DNA of 9,747 bases, from NCBI GenBank assembly GCA_022728415.1, contig JAIJJM010000050.1:1-9747 (forward strand), read 5' to 3'. Source of the DNA: Collinsella sp. Lineage in GTDB: Bacteria > Actinomycetota > Coriobacteriia > Coriobacteriales > Coriobacteriaceae. Shown here piece by piece: positions 5,320 through 9,747 of the stretch; position 1 is the first letter of the stretch; the number at the start of each line of letters is the position of its first letter. Below the pieces are notes generated by a model. It was not told the origin of the DNA. It saw nothing but the letters and a program-made list of their open reading frames with translations, and made no database searches. The position numbers and the translations under genes are program-made.

Positions 5320-5955
5320 ATGAACACTCTCGCAAATATTCAGGAACTCGCGCGCGCACTGCGCAACATGATCCGCACCGGCATTATCGTCGAAACCGAC
5401 CTTAATGCCGGTCGCTGCCGTGTGCAGACCGGCGGCATGTGCACCGACTGGCTTCAGTGGCTGACCCATCGCGCCGGGCGTTCGCGCACATGGTGGGCAC
5501 CTTCCGTGGGGGAACAGGTGCTGATTCTGGCCGTGGGTGGTGAACTCGACACGGCGTTCGTTCTGCCGGGGATTTATTCCGGCGATAACCCCGCGCCGTC
5601 TGCGTCGGCGGATGCCCTGCATATCCGTTTCCCTGACGGGGCGGTGATTGAGTATGAACCTGAAACCAGCGCGCTCACGGTAAGCGGAGTTAAAACGGCC
5701 AGCGTGACGGCTTCTGATTCTGTTACTGCCACGGTGCCGGTGGTCATGGTGAAAGCATCAACCCGCATCACCCTGGACACACCGGAGGTGGTCTGCACCA
5801 ACAGGCTGATTACCGGCACGCTGGAAGTGCAGAAGGGCGGGACGATGCGCGGCAACATTGAACACACCGGCGGTGAGCTCTCATCAAACGGTAAGGTACT
5901 GCATACCCATAAACACCCCGGCGACAGCGGCGGCACAACCGGGGGACCTCTATGA
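5320..5955 (+). CDS. V: Baseplate central spike gpV
   Basis: A 211-residue protein matching P2 gpV, the trimeric membrane-piercing spike at the tip of the contractile tail. The N-terminal part (to about 85) is the OB-fold-like region, followed by repetitive beta-helix sequence rich in Val and Thr (SGVKTASVTASDSVTATV, about 126-143). Near the end HTHKH (195-199) holds the His-x-His motif known to bind iron at the needle apex. The start ATG 5320 corresponds to P2 V. There is no Shine-Dalgarno sequence in the preceding bases, and a TTG at 5302 would add six residues without improving this. The stop overlaps the W start (ATGA). Confidence 0.94.
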   Translation: MNTLANIQELARALRNMIRTGIIVETDLNAGRCRVQTGGMCTDWLQWLTHRAGRSRTWWAPSVGEQVLILAVGGELDTAFVLPGIYSGDNPAPSASADALHIRFPDGAVIEYEPETSALTVSGVKTASVTASDSVTATVPVVMVKASTRITLDTPEVVCTNRLITGTLEVQKGGTMRGNIEHTGGELSSNGKVLHTHKHPGDSGGTTGGPL

Positions 5956-6299
5956 CTGCGCGTTATCTCGGAATGAATCGCAGTGATGGCCTGACTGTCA
6001 CTGACCTTGAGCATATCAGCCAGAGTATCGGCGATATCCTGCGTACCCCCGTCGGCTCACGGGTGATGCGTCGTGATTACGGCTCGTTGCTGGCGTCAAT
6101 GATTGACCAGCCGCAGACCCCGGCGCTTGAGTTGCAGATTAAGGTCGCCTGTTACATGGCAGTGCTGAAATGGGAACCCCGCGTCACCCTGTCATCCGTC
6201 ACCACGGCGCGCAGTTTTGACGGGCGAATGACGGTCACGTTAACCGGTCAGCACAACGACACCGGCCAGCCACTTTCGTTAACCATCCCTGTGAGTTGA
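5952..6299 (+). CDS. W: Baseplate assembly protein gpW (gp25-like)
   Basis: A 115-residue protein matching P2 gpW, of the T4 gp25-like baseplate wedge family, which links baseplate to sheath. Typical features are the early YLGMNRSDGLTVTDLEHI and the family stretch TPVGSRVMRRDYGSLL (about residues 33-48), then RVTLSSV near residue 78. It starts on the ATGA overlap with V, so it is probably translated by coupling. J begins 4 bases after its stop. Confidence 0.95.
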   Translation: MTARYLGMNRSDGLTVTDLEHISQSIGDILRTPVGSRVMRRDYGSLLASMIDQPQTPALELQIKVACYMAVLKWEPRVTLSSVTTARSFDGRMTVTLTGQHNDTGQPLSLTIPVS

Positions 6300-6303
6300 A
6301 ACC

Positions 6304-7212
6304 ATGCCGATTATCGACCTGAACCAGCTACCCGCACCGGATGTGGTCGAGGAGCTGGACTTTGAAACCATTCTTGCCGAACGCAAGGCGACACTGATTT
6401 CCCTTTACCCGGAAGACCAGCAGGAGGCGGTCGCCCGTACCCTGACGCTGGAATCCGAACCTCTCGTCAAACTGCTGGAGGAAAATGCTTATCGTGAGCT
6501 TATCTGGCGTCAGCGTGTGAATGAGGCCGCACGGGCGGTGATGCTGGCCTGTGCAGCCGGTAATGACCTTGATGTGATTGGTGCCAATTACAACACCACA
6601 CGCCTGATTATCACCCCGGCAGATGATTCGACCATCCCGCCGACACCGGCAGTGATGGAATCTGACACCGATTATCGTCTGCGTATTCAGCAGGCGTTTG
6701 AAGGTTTAAGCGTTGCCGGGTCGGTGGGAGCCTATCAGTATCATGGTCGCAGTGCCGACGGGCGTGTCGCGGATATCTCTGTCACCAGTCCGTCTCCGGC
6801 CTGTGTCACTATCTCCGTGCTGTCCCGCGAAAATAACGGTGTCGCATCCGAAGACCTGCTGGCTGTGGTGCGTAACGCTCTTAATGGCGAGGACGTCAGG
6901 CCGGTGGCTGACCGCGTGACCGTGCAGTCTGCCGCCATTGTTGAATATCAGATAAACGCCACGCTTTACCTTTACCCTGGTCCCGAAAGCGAACCCATCC
7001 GCGCTGCTGCCGTGAAAAAACTGGAAGCGTATATCACGGCACAGCACCGGCTGGGGCGCGACATCCGTCTGTCTGCCATTTATGCCGCTTTGCATGTGGA
7101 GGGCGTGCAGCGTGTCGAGCTGGCCGCACCGCTGGCCGATATCGTGCTTAACAGCACGCAGGCGTCTTTCTGTACCGAATACCGCGTCGTGACCGGAGGC
7201 CCGGATGAGTGA
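6304..7212 (+). CDS. J: Baseplate assembly protein gpJ
   Basis: A 302-residue protein matching P2 gpJ (Baseplate_J family, related to Mu gp47 and T4 gp6), which forms the wedge ring around the hub. Visible family features are MPIIDLNQLPAPDVVEELDF at the N-terminus and AAGNDLDVIGANYN (about residues 83-96). These are followed by SDTDYRLRIQQAFEGLSVAGS (about 120-140), the conserved block of this family. The C-terminus VLNSTQASFCTEYRV is followed by an 8-base overlap with I. The gene looks intact. Confidence 0.95.
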   Translation: MPIIDLNQLPAPDVVEELDFETILAERKATLISLYPEDQQEAVARTLTLESEPLVKLLEENAYRELIWRQRVNEAARAVMLACAAGNDLDVIGANYNTTRLIITPADDSTIPPTPAVMESDTDYRLRIQQAFEGLSVAGSVGAYQYHGRSADGRVADISVTSPSPACVTISVLSRENNGVASEDLLAVVRNALNGEDVRPVADRVTVQSAAIVEYQINATLYLYPGPESEPIRAAAVKKLEAYITAQHRLGRDIRLSAIYAALHVEGVQRVELAAPLADIVLNSTQASFCTEYRVVTGGPDE

Positions 7213-7735
7213 TTCGCGCCTGCTGCCGACCGGCTCATCACCGCTTGAAGTTGCCGCCGCAAAAGCCTGTGCGGAAATTGAAAAAACGCCGGTCAGTATT
7301 CGTGAGCTGTGGAACCCGGATACCTGTCCGGCAAATCTGCTGCCGTGGCTGGCGTGGGCGTTTTCGGTCGACAGGTGGGATGAAAAGTGGCCGGAAGCAA
7401 CAAAACGCGCTGTTATCCGCGATGCGTATTTCATTCACTGCCATAAGGGCACTATAGGCGCAATCCGGCGTGTGGTGGAGCCGCTCGGCTATCTCATCAA
7501 CGTGACGGAGTGGTGGGAAAACAGTGACCCGCCCGGCACCTTCCGGCTTGATATTGGTGTACTGGAAAGTGGCATCACAGAGGCAATGTATCAGGAAATG
7601 GAACGGCTTATTGCTGATGCCAAACCTGCAAGCCGTCACCTTATTGGTCTGAACATTACCCGGGACATTCCCGGCTACCTGTTCGCCGGTGGTGTGGCTT
7701 ATGACGGCGATGTAATTACGGTTTACCCCGGATAA
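7205..7735 (+). CDS. I: Baseplate assembly protein gpI
   Basis: A 176-residue protein matching P2 gpI (Tail_P2_I family), which acts in the baseplate with J and W and helps carry the fibres. It begins SDSRLLPTGSSPLEVAAAKA. The family signature is clear in PANLLPWLAWAFSVDRWDEKW (about residues 42-62) and in CHKGTIGAIRRVVEPLGY near residues 79-96. The start overlaps the end of J by 8 bases and the H start follows 10 bases after the stop. No break is seen. Confidence 0.95.
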   Translation: MSDSRLLPTGSSPLEVAAAKACAEIEKTPVSIRELWNPDTCPANLLPWLAWAFSVDRWDEKWPEATKRAVIRDAYFIHCHKGTIGAIRRVVEPLGYLINVTEWWENSDPPGTFRLDIGVLESGITEAMYQEMERLIADAKPASRHLIGLNITRDIPGYLFAGGVAYDGDVITVYPG

Positions 7736-7745
7736 GTGAGGAATA

Positions 7746-9747
7746 ATGAGCACAAAATTCAAAACCGTTATCACCACTGCCGGTGCAGCAAAGCTGGCAG
7801 CGGCAACCGCACCGGGAGGGCGGAAGGTCAATATTACCACGATGGCCGTCGGGGATGGCGGTGGTAAATTGCCTGTCCCGGATGCCGGACAGACCGGGCT
7901 TATCCACGAAGTCTGGCGACATGCGCTGAACAAAATCAGCCAGGACAAACGAAACAGTAATTATATTATCGCAGAGCTGGTTATTCCGCCGGAGGTGGGC
8001 GGCTTCTGGATGCGTGAGCTTGGCCTGTACGATGATGCGGGAACGTTAATTGCCGTGGCGAACATGGCCGAAAGTTATAAACCTGCCCTTGCCGAAGGCT
8101 CAGGGCGTTCGCAGACCTGCCGCATGGTCATCATCGTCAGCAGTGTGGCCTCAGTGGAGCTGACCATTGACACCACAACGGTGATGGCGACGCAGGATTA
8201 CGTTGATGACAAAATTGCAGAGCATGAACAGTCACGACGTCACCCGGACGCCTCGCTGACCGCAAAAGGTTTTACTCAGTTAAGCAATGCGACCAACAGC
8301 ACGTCTGAAACACTGGCCGCAACGCCGAAAGCGGTTAAGGCCGCATATGACCTTGCTAACGGGAAATATACCGCACAGGACGCTACCACAGCGCGAAAAG
8401 GTCTTGTCCAGCTAAGTAGTGCGACCAACAGCATGTCTGAAACGCTCGCCGCAACACCAAAAGCCGTTAAGACGGTAATGGATGAAACGAACAAGAAAGC
8501 GCCATTAAACAGCCCTGCACTGACCGGAACGCCAACGACGCCAACTGCGCGACAGGGAACGAATAATACTCAGATCGCAAACACGGCTTTCGTTATGGCC
8601 GCGATTGCCGCCCTTGTAGACTCGTCGCCTGACGCACTGAATACGCTGAACGAGCTGGCGGCGGCGCTGGGCAATGACCCGAATTTTGCTACCACCATGA
8701 CTAATGCGCTTGCGGGTAAGCAACCGAAAGATGCCACTTTGACGGCGCTGGCGGGGCTTGCTACTGCGGCAGACAGGTTTCCGTATTTTACGGGGAATGA
8801 TGTTGCCAGCCTGGCGACCCTGACAAAAGTCGGGCGGGATATTCTGGCTAAATCGACCGTTGCCGCCGTTATCGAATATCTCGGTTTACAGGAAACGGTA
8901 AACCGAGCCGGGAACGCCGTGCAAAAAAATGGCGATACCTTGTCCGGTGGACTTACTTTTGAAAACGACTCAATCCTTGCCTGGATTCGAAATACTGACT
9001 GGGCGAAGATTGGATTTAAAAATGATGCCGATGGTGACACTGATTCATACATGTGGTTTGAAACAGGCGACAACGGCAATGAATATTTCAAATGGAGAAG
9101 CAAACAAGGCACCACAACAAAAGACCTGATGAATCTTAAATGGGATGCTTTGTATGTTCTTGTCAATGCCATTGTAAATGGCGAAGTCATATCAAAATCA
9201 GCAAACGGCCTACGTATTGCTTATGGTAATTACGGATTCTTTATTCGTAATGATGGTTCAAATACATACTTCATGTTGACAAACTCCGGTGACAACATGG
9301 GGACTTATAACGGATTAAGGCCATTATGGATTAATAACGCTACTGGCGCTGTTTCGATGGGGCGTGGCCTTAATGTTTCAGGAGAAACACTTTCAGACCG
9401 TTTTGCTATTAACAGCGGTAATGGTATGTGGATTCAGATGCGCGATAACAACGCTATCTTTGGGAAAAATATAGTTAACACTGATAGCGCCCAGGCCTTG
9501 CTCCGTCAGGACCATGCCGACCGCAAATTTATGATTGGCGGTCTGGGAAATAAGCAATTTGGCATCTACATGATTAATAACTCAAGGACAGCCAATGGCA
9601 CCGATGGTCAGGCGTACATGGACAATAACGGTAACTGGCTTTGTGGTTCGCAAGTTATTCCCGGCAACTATGGCAATTTTGATTCCAGATATGTGAAAGA
9701 TGTTCGACTTGGTTCACAGCAATATTATGGAGTGAACAACTGGCAAA
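7746..9747 (+). CDS. H: Tail fibre gpH, 3' end beyond window
   Basis: An open frame of 667 codons with no stop in the window. It starts MSTKFKTVITTAGAAKLAAA after GAGG at 7738-7741. Residues 1 to about 150 form the P2 H attachment domain (DUF3751 type, baseplate-binding). About 170-245 holds phage-fibre repeats (SETLAATPKAVK twice). Residues 250 to about 469 follow P2 H closely. From about 470 the sequence leaves P2 and continues with a module (NGLRIAYGNYGFFIRND, FMIGGLGNKQFGIYMINN, RYVKDVRLGSQQYYG) like that of e14, P1 and Stf-type fibres. P2 H is 669 residues; this one must be longer, by my estimate about 50 residues more. It recognises host lipopolysaccharide and needs a chaperone gpG, expected just downstream. 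Confidence 0.94.
   Translation, partial: MSTKFKTVITTAGAAKLAAATAPGGRKVNITTMAVGDGGGKLPVPDAGQTGLIHEVWRHALNKISQDKRNSNYIIAELVIPPEVGGFWMRELGLYDDAGTLIAVANMAESYKPALAEGSGRSQTCRMVIIVSSVASVELTIDTTTVMATQDYVDDKIAEHEQSRRHPDASLTAKGFTQLSNATNSTSETLAATPKAVKAAYDLANGKYTAQDATTARKGLVQLSSATNSMSETLAATPKAVKTVMDETNKKAPLNSPALTGTPTTPTARQGTNNTQIANTAFVMAAIAALVDSSPDALNTLNELAAALGNDPNFATTMTNALAGKQPKDATLTALAGLATAADRFPYFTGNDVASLATLTKVGRDILAKSTVAAVIEYLGLQETVNRAGNAVQKNGDTLSGGLTFENDSILAWIRNTDWAKIGFKNDADGDTDSYMWFETGDNGNEYFKWRSKQGTTTKDLMNLKWDALYVLVNAIVNGEVISKSANGLRIAYGNYGFFIRNDGSNTYFMLTNSGDNMGTYNGLRPLWINNATGAVSMGRGLNVSGETLSDRFAINSGNGMWIQMRDNNAIFGKNIVNTDSAQALLRQDHADRKFMIGGLGNKQFGIYMINNSRTANGTDGQAYMDNNGNWLCGSQVIPGNYGNFDSRYVKDVRLGSQQYYGVNNWQ
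8264..8339 (+). repeat. Fibre repeat unit 1 in H
   Basis: A 76-base unit within H encodes the stretch around LSNATNSTSETLAATPKAVK. It recurs 132 bases (44 codons) later at 8396-8471, with silent and some coding changes. The repeat belongs to the phage fibre repeat family (Phage_fiber_2 type) that forms the trimeric shaft, and reflects protein structure, not a mobile element. Confidence 0.85.
8396..8471 (+). repeat. Fibre repeat unit 2 in H
   Basis: This is the second copy of the unit at 8264-8339, encoding LSSATNSMSETLAATPKAVK. The M in TNSMSET differs from T in the first copy and in P2 as I recall it. The many third-position differences show that the duplication is old and kept for protein structure. 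Confidence 0.85.
8869..8894 (-). other. gix/cix-like invertase crossover site within H
   Basis: Read on the minus strand, these 26 bases begin TTCCTGTAAACCGAG and end GATAA. Compared with the Mu gix site as I recall it (TTCCTGTAAACCGAG, then GTTTTGGATAA), 23 of 26 bases agree, with the central GA kept and changes only in the right half-site. Such sites are cut by the Gin/Cin/Hin serine invertases. In Mu and P1 they sit at the border of constant and variable fibre parts, as here. No inverted partner is seen in the window and no invertase gene is present, so it is probably a relic of an invertible fibre segment, though one an invertase in the cell might still use. Confidence 0.7.

Noticed and set aside
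5236..5622. 128-codon minus-strand frame ending next to the accessory gene start, as a partner gene
   Set aside because: Most of it is antisense to V and its composition is that of a shadow frame; the accessory gene appears to stand alone.
7238..7948. 236-codon minus-strand open frame opposite I and the start of H
   Set aside because: It crosses two well-recognised genes on the other strand and resembles no known family; it is a shadow frame.
8276..8494. Minus-strand frame with an internal repeat (LTAFGVAASVSD twice)
   Set aside because: The repeat is the reverse reading of the two fibre repeat units of H, not an independent gene.
1..9747. CRISPR array, tRNA, cos or att site
   Set aside because: I saw no regularly spaced repeats, no cloverleaf and no P2 cos- or att-like sequence; in P2 these sites lie outside the M-H interval.

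Overview
This window is a piece of a P2-type myophage genome (Peduovirus group). It is most likely an Escherichia coli or Shigella prophage, or a very close enterobacterial relative, because the gene order and the protein sequences I recognise are almost those of coliphage P2. All assignments come from reading the sequence and recalling the family; no search was run.

Layout. Positions 1-99 are not P2 sequence. At about position 100 they join the last 21 codons of the major capsid gene N (stop at 163-165), so N is cut off from its 5' part here. From 169 to 4379 runs the P2 late block on the + strand: M (terminase small subunit), L (head completion), X (tail), Y (holin), K (endolysin), lysA, lysB, lysC (lysis timing and spanins), then R and S (tail completion). 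The genes are packed with 1-66 base junctions and nested overlaps, apart from a 99-base gap between M and L. A strong hairpin (4414-4440) closes the block.

Between S and V, where P2 carries its variable gene orf30, there is one AT-rich gene on the opposite strand (4451-5236). It encodes a 261-residue protein with three predicted membrane segments and is the main accessory (moron) gene of the window. Next come the late-promoter region with a dyad resembling the Ogr activator site (5254-5272) and the baseplate and fibre block on the + strand: V (spike), W, J, I (baseplate) and H (tail fibre). H runs off the window end.

How the genes work together. N, M and L make and fill the head. R, S and X finish the tail. 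Y, K and LysABC lyse the host in a timed way. V, W, J and I build the baseplate, and H recognises the host. H shows two signs of recombination: a 26-base site closely resembling the gix/cix crossover sites of the Mu/P1 invertases, and a C-terminal receptor-binding part that departs from P2 H after about residue 469. The points most worth following are the accessory membrane protein, the broken N junction, the H recombination site with its swapped tip, and the unusual translation starts of V and possibly L.
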